The notes: generated from the letters alone by a model not told the origin. A stretch of DNA of 64,000 nt from Aphidius gifuensis (GCF_014905175.1 NC_057788.1:12983404-13047403); one strand, 5' to 3'; counted from the first letter of the stretch, positions 10,764 through 23,257 are shown. Program-made: numbers and translations.

Positions 10764-13471
10764 TAGTTGCTGAGATTATTTTTAATTTAGCTTTGCTTGG
10801 GATTATTTTGACAGTTTCAGAGATGTTATCATTTGTTTAAAAAAATTAAAGACTTGCTAGCTCTAAATAATATTCCTATTCCAAACTTCAGGTTGAAAAT
10901 TAAATAAATTTCCCGTTATTTTATTTTCGATTTTTTGGTGGCAAATAAAAGTGTATTTTTTTTTAATTTTTCTGCTAGTTTTTTTTTAGATAATGAATGT
11001 CAAAGTTGACAACTTCAACACATAAGAATAGGGGCAGAATACATATTTACGCTTGTCAATAAAAAAATTTTTACTACTACTATTTTTTAATTATCAGTTT
11101 GTTTTTCTTTACAATACGGATTACATACTATTGGATCCAAACTTTGTTTGACGATGGGGTTTACGTTCAACCTTAATTATTTGAATGGAATTTTCTTTTT
11201 TAATTTTTTGAATGAATTAATAAGGTATGATGATATCTATTAAATAATTTCGCGTTGTCATTTTCATTATCATTAAAAACAGAATAGGAAATCTAAGCCA
11301 AGATTATCCAACGAAGAAATTATTATGTACTGACGGACTGAATTTCATTATTTTGAACGTTAACATTTTCATTTTATTACACATTTTCTATTGATAACAC
11401 ATTTCATTTAAACCGAATATTTACCAAAATTTTTAAGCTTGTTTTGACCTACACTTCTTTTTATCTATCGGCCCGATAATTCCTAAGCTAATATTATTGT
11501 TAATTTTTTTTCAATTTTTTGATTATGTGTAAATGCAAATAGATAAATCATTTGGGACTATAGCGCGTTCTCTCTCTTTTTCCACCTCTGTGATTGTATG
11601 AATGTAAAGCAGCCTAGAGTGGGTATAAGTAGAGTGGTGCCGTCTGGTTTTTGATTGGTCCGCATTTCCTGCTTTTTGTATGGAGTGGGGAGAAGAGGGA
11701 GTTTTGAACAGTTTAAAAGGAAAAAAATTAATTTAATATATAAATCAAGTAAATATATATTTTAAATAAATAATAATTTATATTTTTAATTATTAAATTA
11801 TTCTTAAATTAATTATTGAATTATTTATTTAATAATTAAATAATATAAACACAACTATATTAATAACTTAATTTTATTCATATTCAAATTATATTTATAA
11901 AAACTTATTTGAATTTAACTGATATAAATATACCTATTTATTCTGATATTATATATATAGTATGGTTATAATTATTAAATTTATATATTATTATAATTTC
12001 AATATAAATATGGTAGAAATATAGATATTTGAAGAGGCAAAACACTACAGATAAAGTGACAAATAATATTTTTATTTTTATTAATTGATTTTAATGTTGT
12101 CAATTCCAACCATTTTACATAATTAAAAAAAAATTTACGTTGGTATTGAATACTCAAAATTTATATATGTACAATTAAAAGTTGTGCAATAATATATGTA
12201 CAATTATTATTTTTCAGCAAATTTACTTGAAGCTAGAGGTTTTTTTTCCTGTGCCTTTTTTTTTACTCTTCAAATATGCCATATTTTTATCCAACAATAG
12301 TGCAAGTTCTGGAGGTGGTTCCTGGTATATTCTATTTTTCTGAAACAAAATATTATTTTATAGTGACATGTGCATTTTTAAATTTAACAAAACACAAAAC
12401 ATTTACATGACATAAATTTTATTTATTATATAATAAAATCAACTTATGTTGAAATACAAAATTAGAATTTAACATATTGAGCAACATATATTTGAGAAAC
12501 GTTTTATAAATAATAAAATAAAGTCTTTAGTTATAAAAGTTATTTAACTCTGGCATGCATAGCTATAGGTTTGCTATTGTAATAATTTTTCTGTAAAGTA
12601 TTTTTTTTAGAATTAATTTTAAGTCGAAATATTGCAAAACGATTAAATATTTTTTATCATCAGGTGAATCTCCATGAATCGTTATTATTTGTTGTTCCAG
12701 CTCTAGTGATGATGATGATGATGATGATGATGGTACTGGACTTTCATCTGAATGAATATTAATAAATTTATAAAACAACTAAATAAATTATTTTTAAAAA
12801 ATATGATTTTTAACAACCCTGTTACATATATTAAAAATAAATTAATTAGTTCCCACTCAATACTAAAATTATTAATCAATAAAAAATATTGACACATTTT
12901 TGTAATATAAAAAAAAAACTCAATTTCAATTGTATGATTAAAATTAAATAATAACAACAAATACAATTTTACTACACGTCTCATACTTTGTTGAACTATA
13001 TTTATAAAATTAATTATATACTTACTGTAATCTATCACTTTTTTAAAAATAAAATCAATTTGTTCATACTGCTTGCATACTTTTATTTACTCTGTGTCAC
13101 TTTATTTATTACAACAAACATTAATAATATTCATAACCAGACCGCCAGACGCCATGTTTGGTGCAGAGGGCACTAAATGTTTCCGTAAAATATACGTCAC
13201 TTCTGGGCAGCTTTTCGCTGTTGGCACCACTCTACTTATACCCACTCTAAAGCAGCCACTATCGAAGCGCCGCCTGTTGCCTCTGCCGCGTAACAGGCTA
13301 TTATTTATAATAAATAATAACTCGGTTTTTATTAAGATAAGAAATCAAATAAACGCCTATCACGATCTCCGAGATAAGCTCTTTAATTTGAAGAAAAAAT
13401 CACAATGATCGGTTCGGTAGTTGCTGAGAACATTAGCAACGAAGTTTTTCATTTTCGCATTTATATATATA
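10764..13471. repeat. Interspersed repeat copy B, split by a hAT-like element
   Basis: It starts with TTTAGCTTTGCTTGGGATTA, matching the start of copy A, and ends CATTTATATATATAGAT after GATCGGTTCGGTAGTTGCTG. Without the insert at 11615-13249 it is about 1.07 kb. The near head-to-tail order of A and B suggests tandem insertion or unequal exchange. Confidence 0.65.
11615..13249. mobile_element. Non-autonomous hAT-like DNA transposon
   Basis: Terminal inverted repeats of about 27 bp match perfectly: left TAGAGTGGGTATAAGTAGAG then TGGTGCC, right the exact complement. They are flanked by an 8-bp target duplication AAGCAGCC (11607-11614 and 13250-13257). An 8-bp duplication and TAGAG termini are typical of the hAT superfamily. 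No transposase is present. On the minus strand exon-like blocks are visible: 12339-12223, after TTTTGTTTCAG, ending in TAA and encoding a Pro then Lys-rich tail, and a block starting 12747 after TATTCATTCAG that encodes a Ser run. They may be captured gene pieces. Confidence 0.8.
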
Positions 13472-14001
13472 GATTATAATATTCTGTGTTAAGTTTTTAA
13501 ATTAGAATTTCATTTACATAGAACCTTAATATTATAACTAATCAATAAATTTAAAAATTTCTATCATAATTGTTAATGACTGAATGAACATAATAGTTCA
13601 CTCGGAAGGAGAGCAAAAAAGACAATTATAGTCAAAAATATATTAATGCAACGAGAGATCTTTCAATTACTATTTATTAGAATTACTAAAGTTTCACTTC
13701 CCTGTGCGTACAATAACACACATCTTTTTTTTTATTTTCTTTGTTTCTCTGATATTAGTATATATAATTAAGAAATTGTTTTTGGGTGTTCGGAATAGTA
13801 ATAGGGAATTATGAACCAAAGAAATGATACCGTTTCAAAGGATAAGTAATTTCTATAAATTAATTATCGCTTGAAATAACAAGATTGTTTATTATTAAAA
13901 TTAATTTTATTTAGGTGGGTAATTAGGATCTTTATATAAGTAAACGAGTTAAACCATATGTTAAATCTATGTATCATCGCCTATAACTTCAACCTAACCA
14001 C
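13472..14001. other. No gene seen
   Basis: AT-rich spacer between the interspersed repeats and the LTR remnant. I see no frame, tRNA or terminal repeats. Confidence 0.4.
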
Positions 14002-14095
14002 TAACTTCAAGATCTTCTAGAACTTCAAAATTATCCAGAACTTCGAAGTATTCAAGAACTTTAAGATCCCTTGGAACTTCACAATTCAACAGATA
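14002..14095. promoter_or_regulatory. Cluster of TTC/GAA repeats resembling heat-shock elements
   Basis: The segment repeats AACTTC with a core TTCTAGAACTTC at about 14014-14025, an alternation of TTC and GAA triplets two bases apart as in heat-shock factor sites. Weaker copies (CCAGAACTTCGAAG, CAAGAACTTT) follow. It may equally be a chance product of a local repeat. Confidence 0.25.
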
Positions 14096-14220
14096 AACGT
14101 AAAATAATTATGTAATGTAAGTTTAAGAGTAAAAATAAGCACGAATAATCAGGGAATGAGACGATAAGCCTTCCGTTTACGTACATTGCATTCCCTGAAC
14201 GAAAGCTTTTATTGTGAGGG

Positions 14221-14325
14221 TGTAATGTCCGGTGGTAAAACGCCTGAACTTTTTTATTTTAGTGAAATATATAAGATCAGGGTGCATTTTGGCAATTCTA
14301 ACTCTATCTAACGCACGACAAGTGC
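14221..14325 (+). repeat. 5' part of a gypsy-like LTR (TGTAATGTCC family), split
   Basis: Starts TGTAATGTCCGGTGGTAAAA, closely matching LTR starts at 27539, 31815 and, inverted, 34569. The LTR stops where the 11.6-kb DNA transposon begins and resumes at 25975. Confidence 0.75.
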
Positions 14326-14960
14326 ACCCCAACGGAAATCAGGTGTATATTTTTTATACTTAAAAATTAAAATATGAACCGAATATTTTTTGTATATAAT
14401 TGTGATAGTTACATATAACAAATAATTAATATCTCAGGTATAAAAAAAATATTAATTAAATATCGTATTTTTGGCCGAATTTGTACCTTTTTTTTATATG
14501 AAAGATATATTTTCGATGTATCTCGAATATATACAGATAATAATTGTAATATTAATTTTTTTTTTTTTTACAAAATATCCGATGATCCTTTATAGATTTA
14601 TTCTACAGAAACATCTAGGATATACTCTAGTTATTTCTTTAATATATACATTTTACAAATAAAAACTTTTAGTCAATTTTGATAGTAAATTTTATTTATT
14701 CTTATTATTTATTTGAAAATAAAAATTCATTTGATTGATTACATATTATATTAATTAAGTAAAGTATTTTTTTTGCATTTGAGATATACTTTAAATTTAT
14801 CCTGGATATATAAAAGCAGTAATAGTAATTTCAAATTTTTTTATAAATTGTCTATACCAAATAGATTCACTAGTGTATAGTGTAGAAAAACCCAGGATAT
14901 ATTGGCATAATTTCCACCAACTACTTATTTAATAAAATTTATAAAATTTTATACTCAAAT
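14326..14960. repeat. Left long terminal inverted repeat of the 11.6-kb transposon
   Basis: About 635 bp recurs inverted at the right end. Matching landmarks include ATCAGGTGTATATTTTT, GGCCGAATTTGTACC, ACATCTAGGATATACTCTAG and CACTAGTGTATAGTGTAG. The short open frame at 14471-14662 lies inside this arm and is not a gene. Confidence 0.8.
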
Positions 14961-15100
14961 AAATTTTTTTTCGGTATGTATCATTCATTTTATATTCAAG
15001 ATATATTTTGAATATATCCCGAATATATAGAAGCAATGATTTTATTTCATGAAATATGAGCAATTCAGTGTTCATGTACATATGCAAGTAGAATTTTTTT

Positions 15101-16538
15101 TTATTGTTGTTTTGCTCGCAGCTTTGACATCATGTTATTGATTGCTGCTACAAATCCACTCTGTTTAACTGTCTGCATAAATCGCATACGTACTGAGTTT
15201 ATGAAAAATAAATTTGAATTAATTATTGTTTACATAAACAATTATAGTATGTTTATATATATAATTATATATATTTTTTTTTTTTTTTTTTTCCTAAACT
15301 GTATAGCCTTTAAAACATTAGGGTCCAGTGGCTGAAGATGAGGAGCATTTTTATTTATTTTGTTTTTTCCTCCACGAACGTTGCTTTCCAACAAAATGTC
15401 GTAAGGGTATGATGACATTATCAAAGAATTTCCCATCGAAGTTAGTGTCATCATCGCTGCATCCCATTGATCTGCACTGACTGTTATTCTGCTTCCAGGT
15501 CTGCCAATTTCCACCTGTCGAGTTTAATTTCAAAGATAAATAGCAAATATTCATTAATTTTAAATTATTTGATTAATATAAAATAAAATGGTTATAACTA
15601 TTCAATAAATAAATATAAAGAAATGATAGAAAAAAAGCCTATTAAATATTAATTTTACAACTCTTTAATTATTTTAAAATTTCAACCCCATTATGAGATG
15701 AAACCCCCCATTATGAGATGAAACTCGAGAATAATTTTCTTCTTGAGTGTTGGTTAATTCTCGTAACATTGGAGTTTGAAATGGAGCACGTACTTCTTGT
15801 AGTCCACATATAGATTTTTTTTCTATAGCCGTTAATCGATGTTTGAGATTTATTATTTCTCTATTTAATCCAATGATAATTTTACCACTTTCTGTAAGTG
15901 GAATTTGATTCCCAGTCATTATTTGTATATTTTTTCCGGATAAACATTTTCATTATTTTCTGCTTCTTCTATTTCACAACTTATTTTTCGAGGTTTTTTT
16001 TTTTTTTTTCGTTTTGATTGTTCAGCATTTTCTTTTGAGATTTCCAGTACAGAGAGATCTTCGTCGTACTCCAAGACTCTTTTTACTGAAGTACTTTCCT
16101 CAGACGTTGTTTCTTTATTCATAACTGGCTTGACAAATTCCGGAGATTTCGCACCATCATATTTTGTATTAATTAATTTATCCAATTTTGTACGACTGGC
16201 TAGAATGTATAAAACAACTGTTAATTATCTTGTTAAATAATATTTATTTAATAATATTAGTATTTTGTTTATTACAGTAAAAATAAGTTGTGGAAATACG
16301 TACTTGAAATAGCTTTTATAACCCCATTGTACACAGGCCAACCTCTTTCATGTTTTTTTTTGATTGATGTATCTCTCCATTCGATCAAGTGTGATTCTTC
16401 TGAGTCAACAAGACCAGTTTGTTCATATTTTTGCACGTCATAATCCTTTACCCACTCTATTGGAATTCCAGGTGTATTAGTTTTTGGATTTTCAGGTTTC
16501 ACCCATTCAACCAAAACGTACAACTGTTTCATTTTCAT
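15101..16538 (-). pseudogene. BEN-domain protein of the DNA transposon, intron-containing, decayed
   Basis: Exon-like blocks on the minus strand: 16538 to about 16279 (ATG; YVLVEWVKPE; donor near GTACGT), 16198-15919 after TACATTCTAG (acidic, then a Lys run), 15919-15674 (heptad-like NREIINLKHRLTAIEKK), 15514 to about 15300 after CTCGACAG, and 15218-15101 ending in TAA. The fourth block (GRPGSRITVS, then DILLESNVRGG and PLDPNVLKAI) resembles a BEN domain, a DNA-binding module found in chromatin proteins and some transposons. A frame change at 15919 (TAATGA) separates blocks two and three, so the gene is probably dead. It is divergent from the transposase. A role as second transposon protein is inferred. 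Confidence 0.6.
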
Positions 16539-17400
16539 AATAAATGTTTAAACAATATTTTTTTGTTAATATATTTATAATTTTGAATATAAACTCTCAA
16601 TTTGTATTATATTCTTTTCATTTAAAGACGTGTCACGAAAAAATAACTAATGCCTGATAGTTATATTATATTTTTTTCATTTAAAAATGTGTCAGAAAAA
16701 AAATAACTGATAGTTACTTTTTTTTTTTTTTTTTAAACAAACGACATGCGATATACGGTTACTGTATTAACTGCAGGTTTATGCAGTTGAAATAACAGAT
16801 ATCAAATAACGAAGATCGAAATAACATAAAATGTTTGAAGATATATTTTTTATTAATAAACGTATAAAAAAATATATTTTTTAATAATATTGATGGTAGT
16901 ATATATTTATTTATATAGTCATAATTTTTAACTTTTTTTTTTTAATAAAAATGTGACACAAAAAAATATCTGACAAACTATTCCTCAATTTTTTTATTAA
17001 ACAAATGATACGTCAGTACATGATCAGTATACAACGCAAGTTCATACAGCTGTTGAAATGACAGATATCAATGTGAAAGTTCCATCATCGAAACGATATA
17101 AACTTTACAGTTTATATAAAAGTACGGCTTTCGTCCCTTCACGCACAAAAAGACGTTCAAAAAAAAATTCAAGGTAAATTCAAAAAAAAATTGTTGTAAT
17201 ATGTCAGTCACAAAACTAAATTTCACTTACAAAAAATATTAGACATATACTCTGTTATCAAATAAAATAAAAAAAAAAATGTAAAATACATTTTTCTTTG
17301 ATATTATTGTATTATTATTATTTTCATAATTTAATATTATTTAATATTGTTTAATTTGTATAATAAAATTGGTTCGTATATAACAAAAAATTGATATAGA
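16539..17400. promoter_or_regulatory. Divergent promoter region with two repeat copies
   Basis: A segment occurs twice, near 16735-16805 and 16994-17070, sharing AACAAA[C/T]GA, GTTTATGCAGTTGAAAT or its variant, and ACAGATATCAA. A TATA-like TTTATATAAAAGTACGG lies at about 17111-17127 before the transposase, followed by a possible 5' splice site CAAGGTAAATTC at 17171. It probably drives the BEN gene leftward and the transposase rightward. Confidence 0.45.
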
Positions 17401-17469
17401 TGCTCAAGCATTTACAATGGAACAACAACACAATCTTTACAAGCTTCTTGCGAGCCAAATCACCATCTC

Positions 17470-18160
17470 AATACTCTTTTAGATATGGAGGAGGAATATC
17501 ATTTTACTCATGATGAAGAACAGGTTCCTAATTCGAATTATTATAATGATGATATATCCAGTTTGGACGATGATAATATCTCGTTAGTTTATTCGTGACT
17601 TCATAATTCAATCGATAAGTCGAGTTTAAATTTTACTAATTTACTTAAAATACTTTATAGATAACAACTGATGAAAAGAGCAATTGGGAAGACTCAGAAA
17701 TATATCACAACTTGAACCATATATATCCAATGGAAGTCTTGTGTCGAATTCTAGTTATCATGGCAGCAAAACTTCGATATAATGGAACTTATGAACAATC
17801 TGAATTCAATATACGTTTGATTGAAGCATTCTCAGAACATCGTGTCACTCACAAAACTAAAGTTCACTTCAAAAAAATATTAAACATATACGGTAACACC
17901 ATGAGTATCCACCACTTCTGCAATAAGTGTTTTTCTTACATAGGACAACAGTCACTTAACATATCAGTATCTGAAGTACTTTATTGTGAAAATTGTGATA
18001 TTAATATTAACGCGGAAAAAAATTTAGAAGCCGGAAACATATTTATATATTTTTCATTAGCAAAATAATTACAACAAGCATTTGAGACAAAAGAAAATAT
18101 TATTCCGTCTAATTATCAAAAAAAAAAAAATACACTTTGAATGATATTTCTGATGGAAAA
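17470..18160 (+). pseudogene. Transposase, N-terminal part (tnp2-like), broken
   Basis: The first coding stretch is acidic (around 17487-17597, ending at a stop). The main block 17712-18068 has CNKC and CENC pairs about 30 residues apart, a likely zinc ribbon. The frame continues past TAA 18066-18068, shifts in a poly-A run near 18120, and reads into DISDGK just before 18160. There a Helitron interrupts it. Homologous metazoan proteins of the CACTA-like tnp2 group have this Cys-rich region ahead of the catalytic domain; that family link is from memory of typical motifs. Confidence 0.6.
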
Positions 18161-20201
18161 TTCCTATTTAAAAAAATCACTTCATTTCAGCTAACTTCAC
18201 ACTGAAAGGTTTTTATTTTGTTATTATATTTTTTGTTTATTGTGAAATTAGCTGGAATAGAGTTATTTTTTTAATTTTTTTTTTTTAAATTTGTTATTTT
18301 CTATTTTCTCAATTGGTCAAATTAAATTTATTTCTTGATGATTTTTAAATATCTATTTAGTATTTTGCACAACGAAAAAAAAAACAAAGTTTTTTTCTAC
18401 AAAAAAATAGTCAAGTGTTCGAAATTGTCACTATACTATGTAGTTGTAAGTATATTAATTTAGATATGACACTAAAAATTCAAGAAAGAAATATATATTT
18501 TTGACGCATGTAATTAAGTCTAAACTATTAAAAAAATTTAAACTTGACCCCACCAGGTTTTTCGTAAATAAGATTTTAGTATTTAAGACATATATGTTAC
18601 CCGGGTCAAGTTTAAATTTTTTTTTTTTTTACGTAAAGTAGTCCGTATGAGGCTTAGAAAACTCGAAGCAATACGTATTGGGCTCAAAAAAATCAAAGCA
18701 ACACGTATGGGCCTAAAAAAAATAAAAGCAATACGTATGTAGCTGGAAAAAATTGAAACTATACGTATGAGGCTCAGAAAATCCAAAGCAATACGTATGA
18801 GGCTTAAAAAACTCAAAGCAATACGTATGGGGCTCGAAAAAAATTAGAGCAATACGTATGTAGCTAGAAAAAATTGAAGCAATACGTTTGGAGCTAAAAA
18901 AAATTATAGCAATTCGTATGAGGCTTAAAAAACTCATACGAAAGGGGTGGTAAAAAAGTAAAGCAATACGTATGAGGCTCGAAAAAATTTAAGCAGTACG
19001 TATGAGGCTTAGAAAATCTAAAGCAATACGTATGGGGATGAAAAAAATCAAAGCAGTACGTATGAGGCTCAGAAAACTCAAAGCAATACGTATTGGGCTC
19101 AAAAAAATCAAAGCAATACGTATGAGGCTGAAAAAAAATTAAGCTATAACACATATGCTGAAACTAGTATAGCTAGAAAAAATTGAAGCAATACGTATGA
19201 AGCTAAAAAAAAATTATAGCAATTCGTATGAGGCTTAAAAAACTCAAAGCAATACGTATGGGGTGGTAAAAAAGTAAAGCAATACGTATGGGGTCAAAAA
19301 ATATTAAAGCAATACTTATGGGGCTGAAAAAAATTAAAGCAATACGTATGAGGCTCGAAAAAATCTAAACGGTACGTATGAGGCTTAGAAAATCTAAAGC
19401 AATATACGTATGGGGATGGAAAAAATTAAAGCAGTACGTATGAGGCTCAGAAAACTCAAAGCAATACGTATTGGGCTCAAAAAAATCAAAGCATCACGTA
19501 TGAGGCTGAAAAAAAAAATTACAGCAGTTCGTATGAGGCTTAAAAAAATTGAAGCAATACGTATATGGAGCTGAAAAAAAATCGAGCTATACGTATGAGG
19601 CTTAGAAAATACAAAGCAATACGTATTAGGCTCAGAAAATTCAAAGCAATACGTATGAGGCTTAAAAGAATTAAAGCAATACGTATGGGGCTAAAAAAAA
19701 TTAAAGGAATACATACGGGGCGGAAGAAAATTAAAGCATACAAAATAATTATTTTTTATTGTTTTCTAAGTTATAATCACACTCTAATAAGTTGACGGTG
19801 CTCCGCAATACAAGTAAATTTCATCTATCTATTTTAAATAGCCTCATACGTATTGCTTTATTGAAAACAAAAAAAAACCTAATAAAATAAGTTCATGCTA
19901 TGAAATATTAATACAAAATAATTATTTCTTATTGTTTTCTAAATAAATCAACATTCTATAAAATTCAGTGACCAAAAAACCTAGGCCCCCAGAGACCCTT
20001 ATTCACTGCTGCCTGTATTTAGCTATCATCAGTAGTTGAATTCACGAGGTAATAGGGTTTTCTGTCAATTCTCTGAATTTATTTAAATATTAACGAATTA
20101 AACAAATTTCTGTATCATTATTTTTAGTATTATTTTGACTATAATTTTTGGTTAAGAAAAAACTCACGGAAAAAACCGCACGAAGTGCGGGTATGCCCTA
20201 G
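18161..20201 (+). mobile_element. Helitron-like element inserted in the transposase gene
   Basis: The right end has a hairpin CCGCACGAAGTGCGG (20176-20190) followed by GTATGCCCTAG, the Helitron-type palindrome plus CTAG terminus, then host T. The left end lies at 18161 (TTCCTATTT, with TC at 18162). Removing it restores the transposase frame from a GGA AAA codon pair to TTA TAT AAA, which locates both ends independently. Helitrons make no target duplication and none is seen. It is non-autonomous and carries the minisatellite. Confidence 0.75.
18620..19745. repeat. Minisatellite of about 28 bp inside the Helitron
   Basis: About 35 units of the form AAAGCAATACGTATGRGGCT followed by YARAAAAAY. 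Spacing varies from 27 to 31 bp and units differ by small substitutions, so the array is not fresh. Frames reading PHTYCF or IRMRL repeats are artefacts. A lone unit recurs inverted at 19840-19860. Confidence 0.9.
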
Positions 20202-20556
20202 TTATATAAAAAAAATGATAGAGACAACATGGTCAGTGTAAATTTTAGTTTAGATGGGCCACCGGTATTTTCTAGTTCTAATACTTTAATTCATCCGTTG
20301 ACTTGTACTTTGAACGAGGCTGGACTTGAGCAAAGATGTTCACGGGTTATGCTTGTAAGTTTGTGGTACGGTCAATCGAAACCTGTGTCAATAGATGAAT
20401 ATTTAAGACCATTTGTAGAGGAAAGTAAGCTACTTTACAATCACGGTTTCACTTATACTTGCGAAGGACAAATATGTGTAAAAAAATGTCGAGTATTATG
20501 TGGCATCGCTGACTCAGTTGCAAGGCCGACATTAAGAAATTCAACTCAATTTGACG
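20202..20556 (+). pseudogene. Transposase, middle part
   Basis: The frame from 20202 continues the transposase after the Helitron. It reads SVNFSLDGPPVFSSS, then LVSLWYGQSKP and LRPFVEE, the conserved first catalytic stretch of tnp2-like transposases (NxDGxPxF and WYG motifs), and ends at NSTQFDG. The block is intact inside. Sequence after about 20556 no longer matches, marking another insertion. Confidence 0.7.
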
Positions 20557-21195
20557 GGTTAGGGTGCGTTCCGTAGGGGGACCGCGGTCCTTTTTGGCCA
20601 TAATCAGAGTGAATCCATAAAAATTAAAAATCTCCCTAGGAATCCCTAAAAAATAACCAGTCTCATGTATACTTTTTTTTACACTTTTCTATGTATGTAT
20701 TGTTAATGTTGTGGATGTGGTGCTTACTGAATTTTGTACTGAATAAAATTATTAAAACAATAAATTTGTTAATAACAGTTAACAAAATGAAAAGAAAAAT
20801 TTCACTTCAAACACATTATCTATTGACTGATGTAGGTAGTAATTGTTGTTTTTGTTGAAAATGAACAGCAACATCAGCCAGTTTAAGATCTTGAAAAATA
20901 ACAAAAATATAAGTGCTGTCCTAACCTTACATTTGAGTTATGATAGGTTTTGAAGCATTAACTTTGAAAAGAAATACAATTTACAGGCTAAATAATTGAG
21001 ATAACAACAATATACACCTACTATTATAATTGACAATTTTTTTTTTGATGCCAAATTATTTTTTTCTCTATAATACGTTAATCATATTTTTCGGTGTTTA
21101 CGTTTGCTTATGTTTGTTTACGTTTTCCAATACATAGCAGTGCTGACACTACAACGAAATTAAATTCACTATGATAAAACCAGTAGATCAATATC
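20557..21195. other. Unidentified insert in the transposase gene
   Basis: About 640 bp with no coding match. It begins GGTTAGGGTGCGTTCCGTAG then GGGGACCGCGGTCC and ends somewhere before 21217. I see no clear terminal repeats. It separates two parts of the transposase and may have removed a Cys-rich piece. Confidence 0.4.
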
Positions 21196-21216
21196 CAGCG
21201 ATAAATGTGGTTTTTT

Positions 21217-22507
21217 CGGAGATGGACTTCGTAATCATGACGATACTCTTCTTCATGCTAGTCAAAAAATAAATGGAATGAAAGGAGTTTCTGTTTTGAC
21301 TGAAATTCCAGAACTTGATATTATACACAGCCTTGTCCCTGACTGGTTACATGCGGTAGCATTAGGTGTAGCTAGAACATTTGGAAAATTATGGTTGAGC
21401 TCTGTCCCAAGAAGAACGGAATCAACACCTTACCACATTGGGCATTTAGTTGATGAAATAGATGCAATTTTAACATCAATAAAGCCATCTCTTGAAATAT
21501 CACGTACACCAAGATTTATATCATAGTGTCATTTGTGGAAAGGTCATAAATGGGTCATGTGGTTGCTTTGTTACAGTCTACCGGTACTTAAAACCATTCA
21601 ATTTGATAATAAATATTTAAAACATTGGAGCTTGTTGGTTGAGGCAATTTATATTTTAACACAAAAATCTATATTAAAGTCTGAAGTTATTGTCGCCGAA
21701 AATTATTTAAATAAAATTGTAATTGGTGTAGAAGAATTATATAGAAGAAAGTATTTATCATTTAATTGTCATTTACTATTGCATTTACCACAAAGTGTCT
21801 TAGATTGGGGTCCATTATTTTGTCACAGTACATTTAGATATGAAGATTACATGCAGGTTTTATTGAACTACATTCATAGCTCCAATGGAGTTGCTCTACA
21901 AATTTGTCATACGTTTCGTATCGTATCAACAATTTCGAAATCGAGAGGTATATGCTGGGGCAGTATGACACCTACACAAAAAAAATGCCTTGATGAATTA
22001 TTAAATAAAAAATCGTGGCCGAAAATTAGACTATCTGTTGGTGAAAATATTCACATGATTGGCAAACCAACATTAATAGAAAATTTACCAAGAAATTATT
22101 TCATTGCATTCAAACGAATAAATTCTACTATACCTGTTGATGCAAAAATTTTATGTTTTTCAAGAGCCATTATTAATCATGATATAATCAATAGCCTTAA
22201 TTACAAGCGTGTTTCAAAAAGAAACAGCTATACAGTAATATTAGATAATAATGATATATTTGAAATTGAATGTTTCTAAGTCGTTAATGAATCGTTTTAT
22301 TCAGTAGGAAAATATTTTCAGAAATCTAACAAACCGATTATCAGTGGTAGAAAAATAAATCAATTAGTAGTATTGAAAAGAATAGACACTAGTGTACATA
22401 TAATAAAGATTCAATCAATAGTTGAAAAATATATATTACTGGAATCTCGCCAATTGGATAAAATTCATGCGTACAAATTACCAAATCGTTATGAATTGTT
22501 GTCTTAA
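21217..22507 (+). pseudogene. Transposase, C-terminal part, two in-frame stops
   Basis: One frame runs to TAA 22505-22507, broken only by TAG 21524-21526 and TAA 22277-22279. It contains NHDDTLLHASQK, GMKGVSVLTEIP, PDWLHAVALGVAR, then HLWKGHKWVMWLLCYSLPVL and HSTFRYEDYMQVL. These match the conserved order in metazoan tnp2-like transposases (D/H motif, WK.xxWxxFLLxYxLPVL, HSTFxFED). Sequence after the second stop still reads well for 75 codons, so decay is recent. The right inverted repeat follows directly. Confidence 0.75.
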
Positions 22508-22708
22508 ATGTTATAGATATATACTAGAAAAAATTTAATTCAGTATAAAATTTTATTGATTTTATTAAAAAAGTAGTTAGTGGGAATTATACCAATATAT
22601 CCTGAATTTTTCTACACTATACACTAGTGAATCGAAAAATTTGAAATTACTATTACTGCTTTTATATATCCAGGATTTATTTGAAATATATCTTAAATAT
22701 AAAAAAAA
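22508..22708. repeat. Right terminal inverted repeat, inner block
   Basis: Inverted match to 14760-14960 (CTACACTATACACTAGTGAA, TTACTATTACTGCTTTTATA). Displaced from the rest of the right arm by the element at 22709-24562. Confidence 0.8.
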
Positions 22709-23032
22709 TCAATATTACAGTTGCTGAAGCAACTGTGCCTTCCCTTCAGGGGGAATTTGAATTTCAATTTTTAGTCTATTGAAAATTGAGGTAATGAATA
22801 AAAATGATTCGTGAGTAGAAATATTTATTTTTTATTGTTATAATGCGTAAAGTTTATTTAATTTTCGTTCATTTTGCTTGTTCCTTTTAATGGGTCATCT
22901 TCATTTCCGGAATCGCTTTCTTCTACCTTTTTAAATTCCTTGTTTTTATTTATTTTGTTGTACCATGATTTTACTCTGTGAATGTTTAAAATCTATTTAT
23001 AAATTTCCATATTATATTTTATTTCTTTTACT

Positions 23033-23257
23033 TTACTTTTTCCCCTTTGTTGAATTAGGATTTAGTGTTTTTGTCGTTGTCGAAGTCGTTGTTAAGTTTT
23101 TAATCTTTTTATATTGATTTATTTTCAATTCTTTCAGTGCTATCACGTCACCCTTTTTTCCCTCAAAACTTTCTGCCTCTTCATTCCACATATTTAATTC
23201 AATCTGAAATATATATTTTTTAGTAAATTTAGTATCTTTAGTTAGTTTTTTTTTCAT
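23033..23257 (-). CDS. Hypothetical Lys-rich ORF in the Helitron-like repeat
   Basis: Unrecognised 74-residue frame with an Asn/Thr/Lys-rich tail including a TTTSTTTKT run. It lies 3' of the frame at 23441-23686 on the same strand. Copy 2 keeps only traces (38770-38830). It may be the remains of an accessory gene. Confidence 0.25.
   Translation of the reverse strand: MKKKLTKDTKFTKKYIFQIELNMWNEEAESFEGKKGDVIALKELKINQYKKIKNLTTTSTTTKTLNPNSTKGKK

Noticed and set aside
14326..14340. Reading the 11.6-kb transposon ends as CACTA termini
   Set aside because: Only the right end shows CACTACCCCC; the left reads GTGCACCCC, and AGTGC flanking ACCCC fits both sides without any deletion.
18583..19795. Array that superficially looks like CRISPR repeats, with long frames
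   Set aside because: Units vary, there are no unique spacers, and it sits inside a eukaryotic Helitron; it is a minisatellite.
20570..20580. TTAGGG at the edge of the 20.6-kb insert as telomeric sequence
   Set aside because: A single occurrence without tandem repetition.
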